Part shown: positions 49,792 to 61,299 of the stretch, one piece after another
Layout of the letters: every line of letters begins with the position of its first letter
Position numbering within the stretch: position 1 is the stretch's first letter
Assembly: GCF_014898815.1 (NCBI RefSeq)
Contig: NW_026515543.1
Coordinates: forward strand, 2,046,001 to 2,110,000
Reading direction: 5' to 3'
Origin: Panonychus citri
Taxonomy: Eukaryota; Arthropoda; Arachnida; Trombidiformes; Tetranychidae
Length of the DNA stretch: 64,000 bases
Position numbers and translations under genes: made by a program
The notes under the pieces: generated by a model
Database searches by the model: none
Told to the model about the DNA's origin: nothing
Seen by the model: the letters and a program-made list of their open reading frames with translations, nothing else

Positions 49792-51737
49792 TTATTTTCT
49801 CTTGAAAAATTTAAATATTCGACTTGCAAATCCTTGAGGTTCCGTGATTGTTGCAATTCGAGCTCTTTTAGTGGTCAAATTATGAATCGGACTAAAAGCT
49901 AAAGTGACCACTGTACTCACCAAACAGATAACATTATAAGGCATCGAGAAATCTGGAGTTGGTAAGGAAACCAGAAGACTTTCAGTTTTAATCTTAATTA
50001 TCATCGGATTTTCATTAACTTTTGTCTCATCCGGATGAATTGTGAGATTCTGGAAATTAGGAGGTTGGAATGATAAAGTTGCAGCTCCAACATAAACACC
50101 ATGATTAGCATCAGGAGGAAATTCAGTCCATTTAAGAAAAGCTCTTTCAAAATGATAACTAATTGTTGTCATCGATTGTGGTGGAAGTGATAAAATAATT
50201 TCAAGATGATGAGGTTGAGCTCTATCCTTACCCGGTACATGATAGAGTTTAATTGGTTCAATTGATTTACCATCAGATGTTATCGTTAATGTGTGAAGAT
50301 AAATTCTAAGGTACCAAGGAATCACATCTAAATAGGTGACATTTTGAGCTTGCGAAAGTCTATTTGATATCCTACAAGTGATTCCACCCTGGAAAACACC
50401 ATAACCAGTGATGTACCGATGAGCAGTTATATAAGGTGGTACAATTGTTTTGTAAATGTGCTCTTTCTGGTACATACTGTAGATGTTAAATTTAGAGATA
50501 TTTTGACTTCGATTGTGATCTAGAAGTTTTTTAACATCATAAACTGCAAATTTACGTTTCTCGTCACCATAATGAGCATCAATGTTTGTCTCGGGTTCGG
50601 GTGACAACATGTGAGGATTTGATGTTTCATTATTAGTTGTTTCAATGTAGATTTTACTTGAAGATGCAACTGGACACTCTTTCTTTAATGAGGTACCGAA
50701 AAATTTAACAATTGACCAACGTTGTTTACCTTCAAACATGGCTGGTGGGTTGAAAACAACCATAACTGATTGGGTTAATTGGATTGATGTTGAATCACAA
50801 CTTGGAGTCTATGAGAAAGTGAGTGGAGAAAAGCAAAACATTGAAAGATTAGCGATTTGTGATGATTAAATTCCAGGTAAAAAGACTTACCCGGCAAATT
50901 GATTTGATATCAAGTGAAAGTGAAAAATAATTAGAATTGAAAATTTGAACAGCATTCAGAAGAGATGCTAATCCGGCCTTTGAGAAACATGGTAAAAGCT
51001 TTTTCCATGGTGTTAAATTTTCCGTGCAAACGGCTTCATGGGCTAGACTTGCATAGAATATGTTTTCTGGTTGGAAAGTGTCATTGATGAAAATTCCTTC
51101 AGGATTGAGAGAAAATTTCGGTTTAGTTGTAGCTGCTTTATCGATGAAATTGAGAGAAGCACAAAAAAGTCCAGATAATGTACTGGTAATATCTTTCCAT
51201 GATTTCCAAGGACTAAAAAGAAACATGAAAAAAATAATCAAATCAAATTGATTCCAAATAAAATTTATCCAATTGAGACAACAACAACAAAAAAACTCAC
51301 TTTGGATTAAATTGTTGTAGAGTAACCCAAAGCTCGGCACCATTGGGCTGATATCTTAAAGGATAACCCCATTGATCCAGTTTCCAGCGACCACGAGCAA
51401 GACTGAATGAAAGTTCCTTAATTAAATTTTTAGTGATAAAATTACCAATCGCCAAAGGGAATCGATCAAAATGATTTTCTAAAGAAAACAGAAAACAGAA
51501 AACAAAACAAAACAATCAGCCAATCAACAAGAGAGAAACAAATCCACTTCTCAACAATGTCAACTCACCTAAATGAAGCAATTCAATGTCTTGATTAAGA
51601 ATAGTTTTAAATTGGAAATGATTATAAATCATTCCATCGGCAAGTGGCCTGATAATCAGAGATTCACTGTAATCATCTTTCAATGGAACATCAACAAGAT
51701 GACAACAAGGAAGAAGAATTAAAAAGAAAATACAAAA
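49792..51737 (-). CDS. PIGT: GPI transamidase component PIG-T
   Basis: PIG-T is the lumenal, single-TM subunit that stabilises the ER GPI transamidase complex. Four phase-matched exons on the minus strand: 51569-51737, 51301-51478, 50891-51212 and 49792-50808, about 561 codons (family about 580). Family landmarks: ESLIIRPLADGMIYNHFQF near the start, NGAELWVTLQQFN, SWKDITSTLSGLFCASLNFI, SLSLDIKSICR, then VTYLDVIPWYLRIYLHTLTI and HFERAFLKWTEFPPDANHG, and a C-terminal membrane helix (YNVICLVSTVVTLAF) with a basic tail. The start is unresolved: the signal-peptide-like run FCIFFLILLPCCHLVDVP is preceded by an in-frame stop at 51738-51740, while an ATG at 51751 (MHRISFVF) is one frame off. Either an upstream exon supplies the start, or there is an indel in the T-run. 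Confidence 0.92.
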
Positions 51738-51751
51738 CTAATTCTATGCAT

Positions 51752-52192
51752 AATTAAAGATGCAAATGATGAAGAAAATATTAATTTAATTCTAAATTAA
51801 ATTAAATCAACTAATCAATTAAAAAGATTTTTAAACAAAAGTATCAACACATCAGATTGTTGATCAACCGAATGTTTTGGTTGAGAGAAAAAAGGAAAAA
51901 AAAGAAAAGCGCGTTTTTTGAAATTCCAATTTTAATTCTTTCAATTAGATTATCGGATTAACAGGAAAATGTTCACAACCCATTTAACGATAATCTATTT
52001 AATTAGGAAAAACAGAGAACCTATTAAACTTTTTATGTAAAATGAACGTTTTTAAATAGATTAGGGAAAACTGGTCGATGAATAAAAGGATCGGTCAAGT
52101 GATTTGATTGATCAGTTTACTTCAAACAATCAAAGTTAATGTTTGATATCAATAGGAAACAATTGATTCTCATTACATTTTTCATCTAAGTG
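51752..52192. promoter_or_regulatory. Divergent intergenic region between PIG-T and the 174-aa gene
   Basis: About 440 bp separate the putative PIG-T start (minus) and the ATG at 52193 (plus), so this must hold both promoters and possibly a missing first PIG-T exon. The sequence is AT-rich; no specific factor site was recognised. Confidence 0.4.
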
Positions 52193-52816
52193 ATGGTGAG
52201 TTTTCATTTGTTGATTATTTCGATTGTGATTGTCATATATTTTCTCATTTAAATTGTAAATTTATTCTTGTGTTTTCTTTTGCTCTTTAAATAGATTCGT
52301 GAATTAATCCTTCTCGTCGCCGTGATTTTAACTCTTGTTGACTGTTCACTTTACGATCCAAGTGATTACAATTACAATGGACACTATGGACTCCAGTCTA
52401 ACCCTAATCCGTATATTTCTGATCCTGGTTTCTTATCACAATCTTACCCTGAGTCACAATATTACCCATATCAACATTTTCCTGAGACCCACCAACCGAA
52501 TTCATATAACCCGAATCAGAGCGGCCAAGAGATTAAGGGAATCCATCATGACGACTTCAAACATGGCAACGGAAAGAAGAGAACGAAGTTTGCTAAGATT
52601 TCAAAAAAGAATAAGAAAAAGACGAAATATATTCAATCTCAAGCTGAAGAAGAGCTACTTATGACCATCTACGAGCGACCAAAGTTCATCGTTGATCCTG
52701 TTAAATTAACGAAAAAGATTGAGAAGAGAATTAGAATTAAAGTGAAAAAAGTGAATCAACACAAAAAGAAAATACCTTTAATATGTAAGAAATTTCATCG
52801 AAAATTGGTTGGTTGA
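52193..52816 (+). CDS. Predicted secreted protein, 174 aa, Tyr/Pro/Asn-rich then Lys-rich
   Basis: Two exons: 52193-52195 (the ATG alone, donor GTGAGT) and 52295-52816. Joining them gives MIRELILLVAVILTLVDCSL, a clear signal peptide; this supports the start-codon-only first exon. The mature N-terminal half is rich in Tyr, Asn, Pro, Gln and Ser (for example YPESQYYPYQHFPETHQPN); the C-terminal half is strongly basic (KKNKKKTKYI, KKIEKRIRIKVKKVNQHKKK) with a predicted helical stretch EEELLMTIYERPKFIVDP between. Only two cysteines are visible besides the signal peptide region. I do not recognise the family. A secreted matrix, silk or cuticle-associated role could be imagined, but nothing in the sequence establishes it. 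Confidence 0.75.
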
Positions 52817-53030
52817 TTAATTTGATTTCTTATTTTTTGTTTTCTCGCTATAATTTAAATATCTTTCAATCTCATCAACTTTTATACTCATAAACCTTTC
52901 AACTGACCATTGATGTCCTTCACTTTAACCTTATTGACCCGAATAAACTTCATCTTGTTTTATAAGCTAAATTGTCTTGTCGAGATTTAATTACAATTTG
53001 ATTGTACACACACAAACCATAGTTGATTGC

Positions 53031-54118
53031 CTATGATACTTGAATTGGATTCTTTTTAACGTAGATTCGCTTTAAACAAAGGTAACATAATATCACTGTC
53101 AATGTGTACCAAGTGATTATGTATGACATGTGATTGTCAACTAATTCAACTCGTGTTTGTCCACCAATTGGTCCACCACGAACTGAGCTTTCTAAATCAG
53201 AGTCAATCATAACGGGAGCAGAATTACATTCTTGGGCTATGTGATCGATATTCCGACGTAGCCAGATACCATTTGCTTCCTTTGATCCAGAATAATTGTC
53301 CGTCTAATTTTGAAAGAAAAAAGAAAAAAGAAAAACAAAATAATTTCGATTCCATTGATTAACAGATAATAATAGTAATTCTTTGTTTATTACTTACTAT
53401 TTCTGACTTTCTAACAATTCCAGTGATCGTTACTTCATCTTCTATTTGACCTTCTAATCTTCTACTAGGGTCAAGTCTATCCTTCGGTACCCAACCTCGA
53501 TTAATTAACACACTATAATCTCTATTAGCTAATTTAAATGGTGTAACTACATGGAAACCATTGATATTTCCAGAGAGCATACTAGGAACTGCAATAGCCG
53601 ATTCTTTTAGGAAAACTCTAGGGCCAATAAATTGTTCCTTGGAATGGTCAAAATGACCAGTTAATATTACTCTTTGATATTCCATATCATCAACAGCACG
53701 TAAACTATCAAGAAAGAAATGTCAAATACACATGTAAATTAACAACAATTAATAACAACAATCAACAATCTCACTTACTCTTCAGGCAATGGTACTGGTT
53801 CCTTGGATAATTGACTTTTCAGTTGAGATTTCAAGTCCTGTTTCCACATATATCTCTTGACTTGCCAAGCACCAAGACAAAAGGTAGTCGCTGGAATCGC
53901 CTGTGATAATATAAATTCAAATTAATCCGATAATCAGCCAATTTAATTGGAAAAACAAAACTTACAAACAATAAATAATCACCAAAGACAACAGGCTTAT
54001 CCCGAGGCCTAATTGCTTTAGGTCCATCTTTAAGAAAATATTGTGACCTTCCAGTGAGTCCTCGTTTAGATGAACTTAAACCAGAAAAATGGGCCAATCG
54101 AAATAATCGAAAAAACAT
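53031..54118 (-). CDS. SURF1: SURF1, cytochrome c oxidase assembly factor
   Basis: Mitochondrial inner-membrane protein needed for cytochrome c oxidase assembly (haem a insertion into COX1). Four exons on the minus strand, all in phase: 53966-54118, 53779-53900, 53398-53704 and 53031-53303; 284 aa (human about 300). The basic, hydroxylated N-terminus (MFFRLFRLAHFSGLSSSKRG) fits a mitochondrial presequence. TM1 is DYLLFAIPATTFCLGAWQVK, with the family G-W-Q-V-R/K motif. Next come YQRVILTGHFDHSKEQFIGP, FHVVTPFKL, VLINRGWVP and, at the end, GGPIGGQTRVELVDNHMSYI with TM2 (ITWYTLTVILCYLCLKRIYV). It is divergent from Taspase-1, with 418 bp between starts. Confidence 0.96.
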
Positions 54119-54536
54119 TTCAATCCAATTTTTAGAATAAAATTAAATCAACAATTAGATTGAAAATTAGAAATGCGAAAACTCAAAACAACAACAAGAG
54201 AAAAACAAAAACATGTGACCAATCAAAACATTGGAAAAAAAGAAAGAGAAAAATTTGATTCTCTTTCTTTTTCTCTTTCTTCAAGATGAGTTGTTGTTTT
54301 TTCCTCTCCAACAGAATCTCATTCTGTTTAATTGTTTTCTTTAATTGTTGAGGTAATTTCTCTTTAAATTATTTAATTTTAACTGAGAAACTATCAACTC
54401 AACGATTGTGTGTTTTTGGAAATTAATTGTTATCTCAATTGTTTCCCTTTTGTTTGGAAAAATTTGATTCTCTCACTTTGGTTAATTGTCATTCTCATGT
54501 TTCTTGGTGCAATTGAATTTAAGGTGATCAATTATT

Positions 54537-55915
54537 ATGATTGCTGTTCATGCAGGTAAATTAATTAGATTTTATGGTAATTTAGACTCTAAATGGTTTG
54601 TAATTGTATCGTTAATTTTTTAATTGTTTTCTTTTGTTGCTATTATTTAGGTGCTGGAGTTCATTATGAATCCAAACGAGAGATTCATGAAAAGATTTGT
54701 AAATCATCATGTGAAGCTGGATTAAAGGCAATTAAAGACAATTTATCTGCTATTGATGCTGTTACTCAAGCAATCATGGTTATGGAAGATGATCCATCAA
54801 CTAATTCAGGGTATGGATCCAATTTATGTCGAGATGGAAACATTGAATGTGATGCTAGTTTAATGGATGGTCATAGTCTCTTGTGGGCTGGTGTTGGTGC
54901 TGTACCAGGAATTAAAAATCCAATTAAAATAAGCCAATTGTTACTTAAAGAACAGTTAATTGTTAATCCTTACGGTCTAATTGCTCCAAATATTTTAGTC
55001 GGTGAACCTGCTAAACGTTGGGCTGTTGATCGAGGATTACCAATGGCAAATCTAGTTACAGGTTTGAGAAAACGAAATTTTTTCCTTCTCATTTTCATTT
55101 AATTATTTGGTGTCTGTTTACTGTTAAAAACTAATTATTTCTTTCACTAATCATCTCATAGACTCATAAGTGAATATTATTTCATCTCATCTTCATACAT
55201 TAACCTTTATGCCACAGAACAAGCTGAATCCACATACAATAAATTAAGGAGAAAAATTGACCGACAAGACTCAAGTGAACCTGACAATTCAATTAAATCT
55301 CGTCGATTTGATACTGTTGGTGCTGTTGCGGTCGACAGGAAAGGTCATATTGCCGCTGGAGTTTCAAGTGGCGGAATACTTTTCAAGGTACCTGGTAGAA
55401 TGGGTCAAGCGGCTTCTTATGGCGCCGGTTGTTGGGCTCAAGAATCAGTCGGAATCAGTACCTCTGGAAGCGGTGAATATCTGGTCAAGACTTTATTTGC
55501 CAGAGAATGTGCATCTTACTTTTTATCGAACACTGAACAATCAGTTGAATCATTTAATGACATGTTTATCTCTAAATTTACTGGTAAATTATATATATAT
55601 TGTATAAGTATAATGGACGATAATTACAATAGTTTATTTACTCATTTCTTCATCTAAAGTTAATCTTTTTCTGTTTCTATTTTCCATATTCCAGACTCAC
55701 CATTCCTTGCAAATGTGACAACAAGCAAATCAGCTGGAGTAATTGCTGTGATCCATGATGATGAACGAAATTGTGATGAATTATATTGGGCTCATAATAC
55801 TCCAACTATGGTATTAGCTTATGCTAAGGAATCTCTTCAATCGCCAAAATTTGTCTTCTCTAAGTATCCAGGGCAAATCAAATCAAGTCCAACAATTCAA
55901 TCAATCATATTGTAA
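54537..55915 (+). CDS. TASP1: Taspase-1 (threonine aspartase)
   Basis: N-terminal-nucleophile hydrolase that self-cleaves and then cuts nuclear substrates such as MLL/trithorax and TFIIA after Asp. Four exons in phase: 54537-54555, 54651-55061, 55218-55583 and 55695-55915; 338 aa (human about 420, which has a longer N-terminus). Start MIAVHAGAGVHYESK is the canonical beginning of the asparaginase-like fold. Landmarks: DDPSTNSGYGSNLCRDGNIE followed by CDASLMDG, VGAVPGIKNP, a charged loop (LRRKIDRQDSSEPDNSIKS), the autocleavage site with nucleophile FDTVGAVAVD (Thr about 176), GVSSGGI, GRMGQAASYGAGCWA and STSGSGEYLVKT. All catalytic landmarks are intact, so the enzyme is expected to be active. 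Confidence 0.95.
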
Positions 55916-56212
55916 CCCGATGAAAGGAAAAATAATTTGGTGATCAATTGTTTTTCTGATTCAAGTTTTTAAAAGTTTTCGTTTGTTATTGAATTTTGTA
56001 TGTTAACTATTTTCATATTTGTTTTACCGATTCGATTGATCAATTTCTCAGTGTAGCCATTTAAAGGAAACACACATATAAACTTTAATTGTTTCAAAAT
56101 GTTCAACAATCAATCCATTTGATTAACAGTCTTTAAAGTGATTATCACTCTCTTAGAATCCTCTAATTGTAAACAATTTTAATTTCTCCTAATAATTTAG
56201 TTATTATCGAAA

Positions 56213-57728
56213 ATGATTTCTACTCTAAATGATGATTGTCTTATTCATATTTTCAACCATTTGTTTGATTTTGAAGATTTAGTTAATTGTTTCAATGGTG
56301 AGTATCATAATAATTAATATAAATTAAAATCGAGACAATTTAATTTCTTACTAATCAACAGTTTGTATCCATTGGGAGGAATTGGTTAAATCAAGATTAT
56401 CAAGAGTTAAATATGCAACAAGTAAGTTTTTAATTGGCTTCAAGATTAAATTATTCAACTAACAACATTTACTATTTAGTTATTAATACTTACGATTATC
56501 AATGTTTACCAATTCTCGAGAATCAATCATCAACCGAAATTTATTGGAATTCAATTTATATTTATATTAATCACTCAGAGAGAAAAAATTTACTCCAATA
56601 TTTAGGAAGTTATTTTTTACCAAAGCTTCGAGTAAGACTTAATCACTAATTATAATCAATTTCTAATCGACAATGTTAATATTATTTGTTAGATTATTGA
56701 TCTTCAATCAATGATTATCGATGAAAACTTTTCCAAATCGATTGTTTTTTCCGAATTCTCGAAATTTTTGTCAACTTCGAAAACAATCAAGGGACTAATT
56801 GAACCTTTTTATTACGAGTCGAATTTTTCTAAATTCTGTCCTAACATCGAAATGCTGGTCACTTGCCGACTCGAACTGACCAATATCGACCCGGTAAATG
56901 GACCTAAACTTAAACAGCTCAGACTATTTGGTTATCATTCAATATTTTGGGAAAATATTAGTAACCTAATCAACTTGGAATCACTTTACATAAGTTTTGT
57001 TAATTGTAAGTTTTTCTTGATCAATTTATCAAATCTAATGATTAATTTTGCTCCTAGTTGATCATTTGAAACACTTTAAAAGTGTACGAATCGGATTTCC
57101 TAATTTGATTACCTTGATTCACACTTATTGGGATGATAAGAATTACGTTGCATTTAATTTAATTGATAATTGTCCTAAATTGCGAAGTGTTTATCTATTT
57201 TATACTCGAAGTGGACTAATTGAGATCAACGATCAGATCGAAAACTTATCGATAAAAGATTTCGTCTTTGAATTTGCTGTAGTAAGAATTCAACTAATCA
57301 TAATGACGATTTTTTTTTCTCTTAAAAATTCTCAATTCTAATCATTTTCTAATCTCCAGAAAAGTTATTCACTTAATTGGAATTGGAATTTATTTAATTT
57401 AATATTGACCAAGTATCGAAACATTGAACATTTGGCCATTCGAGGAAACAATCAACTAGCCGATCTTCACGTTCCTTTAATTGTTCAACTATTACCTAAT
57501 TTAGTTCTTCTTGATATGAGAGATTCTCCATTGATTACCAGTTCATCTAAACAATTTATTGATTCATTTAATTTGCTAACCAAAAGATCAATAAGTTTTT
57601 TATTTGGACAAAATAAACATTTTGATTTCGATCCAAACAATTTAAATCTAATTGACATTGGACCAGATTTTATGAGAACTCATTTTTTCAAGCATATCTC
57701 TCAACTTCCATACTTAATTGATCAATAA
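56213..57728 (+). CDS. F-box-like protein with leucine-rich C-terminal region
   Basis: Six exons, all in phase: 56213-56297, 56362-56421, 56480-56631, 56693-57005, 57058-57281 and 57360-57728; 400 aa. Introns are only 52-78 bp. The N-terminus MISTLNDDCLIHIFNHLFDF followed by EDLVNCFNVCIHWEELV is a divergent F-box (the segment that binds Skp1 in SCF ubiquitin ligases). The rest has irregular leucine-rich repeats (for example LKQLRLFGYHSIFWENISNL and LPNLVLLDMRDSPLITSSS), as expected of a substrate-binding solenoid. I recall many similar genes in spider mite genomes. Substrate unknown; the exon 2/3 junction (58-bp intron) was chosen because the alternative acceptor would leave an intron of about 24 bp and shift the frame. 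Confidence 0.8.
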
Positions 57729-58508
57729 AATTAGTAAAATATTTTCTTTTCTAATTGGAAAATAATTTTCATTATTCATATTGAAAAGAAATTTAAAAGT
57801 AACTTTGAATTTCCCGCTTTTCGTTAAATTCTCAATTTGTTTTCTCTTCTATGAGAGTGACACCTGTTGGTCTATTTGCGAAAATGTTAAAAAAAGAGGA
57901 TGAAAAAAAAGAAAGACAAATTGAAGATTCTTAGTCTTCTTCTTTCTTTATCATCTGTCTAATTTTGGGTTTTACTCTGAGTTTTTTTTTAGTTTTTCCA
58001 CTCTACAGTTCCAACATATTGGGTGAACACTGATTTATATATATATTTATATATATTGTGTGTGGTGGTGAACGAAACTCAAGTAAGAAAAGAGAGTAAA
58101 AAAAACCATTGAGAGAGAGAGAGAGTCGAGATCAAAACACAAAGATGATGATGAGTATGAGTGTGATGATGAAGATGAAGATGATGAGTATGATGAGTAC
58201 ATGATGATGTTAGTTATCTGTGCAAGATGAGAGAAATGTAAATTTTGATTGCTAAATGTAAATTGTACAACAACATCTTAAAACCATTTACCATTTTTCA
58301 GTTTCTTTTTTTTTCTCTTCTCTTCTTAATTTCCTTCCCTTTGCTCTTCTGCCTAAAAAAAGGCTGAAAAGTCAAGTGTATTAATAATATTGTTAATAAT
58401 AATACCCTTCCCCTTCCCCTCCTCCTCCTTCATCACCATAATCATCATCATCATCATCATTATCAAGTGTTACCATCGATTATCAAGTGTAATTAGTTTT
58501 AATTGGCC
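57729..58508 (+). other. Intergenic region and MYPT 5' UTR
   Basis: Contains GATGATGAGTATGAGTG-type repeats (about 58145-58207), a GA tract near 58110 and CTCCTC/ATCATC runs just before the MYPT start. No gene was recognised. Confidence 0.6.
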
Positions 58509-60642
58509 ATGGGTGATAATCGCGGTGTCAATGGGAAACCAAAGATCAAATTTAGCCATCCAACAACCTTTCTTGCTGCTTGTGCTTGTAATGATCTTAA
58601 TGAATGTGAACGACTTTTATCACAGAATATGGTTAACATTAATTGTACCAATGTGGATGGTTTAACTGCTCTTCATCAAGCCTGTATTGATGATAATATA
58701 AAAATGGTTCGTTTCTTATTAGACCATGGAGCTGATATTGATTGTTGTGATCATGAGGGTTGGACACCATTACATGCAACAGCCTCTTGTGGTAATGAAT
58801 CCATTGCTAGTTTATTATTGGAAAAAGGTGCTGACCCAAGGATAATTAATAACGATGGTGAATTAGCTTGTGACATTACCGATAGTCTTGTCATTAAAGA
58901 GACGATAGAGAAAAAATTACTAGAATTAGGTGTTACTGATGCGGATAGTTTAAGACACCAAGAACATATCTGTATGTTAAGTGATGTCAATAATTGGCTT
59001 AAAACTCAAGTTGTTGGTACGTATAAATAAATATATCTATGTATTTATATTACATAGATAAATATCTATGTTAACATTTCTTATCTTATCCATTTTCATC
59101 TTCAAATTTATTCCAAACAGCCAGTATATACCCTTTACTTTTACTTTATTTTAATTTTATATTTTTCTTCACCTCCTTTTCTAGTTGTTTATGTTTTCCT
59201 TTCGTTTTACTAATATCTCTCTCTCTCTCTCTCTTTATCCTTTTAACAGATGATAAACCTCATCCTAAGTCAGGAGCAACAATACTTCATGTGGCCGCAG
59301 CTAAAGGTTACATTGACGTTCTGGGTACTCTTCTTAACAATCGTACCCTTCGTAGTCAATTAGATATTGATGCGAGAGATCATGAAGGTTGGACTCCACT
59401 GGCTGCTGCCTGTTACTGGCAAAAACCTGGTGCTGTACAATTACTTATTTTACATGGAGCTGATGTTAATGCTAAAACAAGCTCAGGTCAACGATTACAA
59501 GACCTAACGATACACGAATTGATTCTTCAACTTCTTGAAGAGAAACGTCATAAACTTGCCGAGGAGCAAAAACTCAGAGAGCAAATGAAGTCTCAAATGG
59601 TATCCCAATCCAAAGGTTCGTTGGATTATTTATCTCTTCTTCTATTACAATGGAATCTGACAATTCTCTCTCTTTTTATCATTCTAATTGTTTTCTCTCT
59701 CTCTCTCTCTCTCTCACTGTCTCATCTAATTATATTTTCTTTATATGCTTCCTTTTAATTAAATTAGTTGTGCCTCCTTCACCGCCTTCTGCACCAACTC
59801 CTCCAACGGAAAGTGAAACTCAAAGGAAAGCTCATGCCAAGCGAGTTCGAGAAACAAGACGATCAACTCAAGGAGTTTCAGCGGAAGATGTTAAGCAAGC
59901 CAAAGAGCAATTTATGATAACCTCATTAGTACCGGCATCACCGGCTGTAATAAATTCGTCCATTTCAACTCCAAAGACAACAACACCACCATCTCCAACA
60001 TCACCAACAACTCCAACATTATTATCGCCAACGATAACATCGTCCACTGATAATATTAATACTTTATCATCGACAACAATCTCATCAATTGCACCATCAC
60101 CACTTAATTCGTCCAGTTATAATAATCCGGCCAATAGTAATGCCTCAAATAACAACAACAATAATAACAATAATAATCATAATACAAGGAATGTCAACAA
60201 TAATAATAATAATAATCCATTAATCAAACAACAAAGTGACCAGATAAAATTTCGACCAACCCGTTGTCGATTACCTCCTGCACCCTTACCTCCAACATCA
60301 ACAACACCAACATCACCTTCCCAATCATCAAAATGCGATTTTCTTCAATCCCCTTTAGACCAATTAGACAGTAGTAGTAGTAGTAGTAGTAATGTTAGCA
60401 GTAGTAGTGACAGTAAAAATTTTCGTCAACTCTATGAAAGTCTAACCATAGAGATGGAAAAATTGAAAAAAGAGATTCGACTTAAGGAACACGAATGGAA
60501 TAAAGAAAAACGTTCACTCCAACGGAAGCTCAGTGAGCTTGAAGAAGAAATTAAACAATTGGAAACCTTCAAGAGTGACAATAAGAGGCTTAAAGACGAG
60601 AATGGAGCTTTGATTCGAGTAATCAGCAAATTGTCTAAGTGA
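58509..60642 (+). CDS. PPP1R12A: Myosin phosphatase targeting subunit (MYPT/Mbs, PPP1R12 family), compact form
   Basis: Regulatory subunit that targets protein phosphatase 1 to myosin light chain. Three exons in phase: 58509-59016, 59250-59615 and 59768-60642; 582 aa, far shorter than typical MYPT1 (about 1000 aa). The N-terminus has the PP1-docking motif KIKF (12-15) and then ankyrin repeats (NVDGLTALHQACIDDNIKMV, DHEGWTPLHATASCGN, GATILHVAAAKGYIDVL, DHEGWTPLAAACYW). The conserved Rho-kinase inhibitory site RRSTQGV is at about 322-328 (Thr 325), only about 30 residues after the end of the ankyrin/helical region. Low-complexity Pro/Thr/Ser/Asn linkers (poly-Asn near 60150-60215) lead to a C-terminal coiled coil/leucine zipper ending DENGALIRVISKLSK, the same end as vertebrate MYPT1. 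The long acidic central region of vertebrates is absent. Confidence 0.95.
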
Positions 60643-61299
60643 AAAACGAAACAAATTTTCCCTTCCCCTCAAACAAATCAACAACATCTCGATCCAACAT
60701 CCATCCACTCATACACACAAACACCATCACATCAACACAACACACATATAAACCATACACACAATCACACAACAATTTAAATCTACAACTTCATCCATCC
60801 AGAAACAAAAAACCCGGTTGATCACCAAGCATTAATGTGAACAAAAAAGAAACTCTTTAAATCAGATTTTTACTAAAACAATTAATTGTTGGACTGTTTC
60901 GGATAGAAAGAGAGAGAAGGCCAAAAGATTGTGTAAAGGTTGTAAAAAAAACTAAGTGATTATTTGTGACAACAAGAAAACAAAAAAAAACAAAGGAGGA
61001 ATATGATGACTCAGTCTTGAATGACCAATTCTAGTTATTTTTAATTATAATTAATTAATTAAATGTGTGTTGTTTGTTCTGTTTGTGTGTTTGTGTATGA
61101 AAAGATAAGTGAACAAGACGAAGAAAGATTTTTGCATGATACATTATTTGAGAGAGAGAGAGAGAAAAGTAAAGATGCTGAGAAATTATGTTGATTGTTG
61201 TTTATCTGACCAATTCAGATTTTACAATCAATGGAACGAAATCTTATATATGTTATACACATGTTGATGATTAAAGTAGGAAACATCTTCTCTTATCCG
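60643..61299. other. Convergent 3' region between MYPT and LEPROT
   Basis: Probable 3' UTRs of both genes. It contains CACA/ACAACA-rich sequence directly after the MYPT stop and a GA tract near 61151-61164. Nothing coding was seen. Confidence 0.6.
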
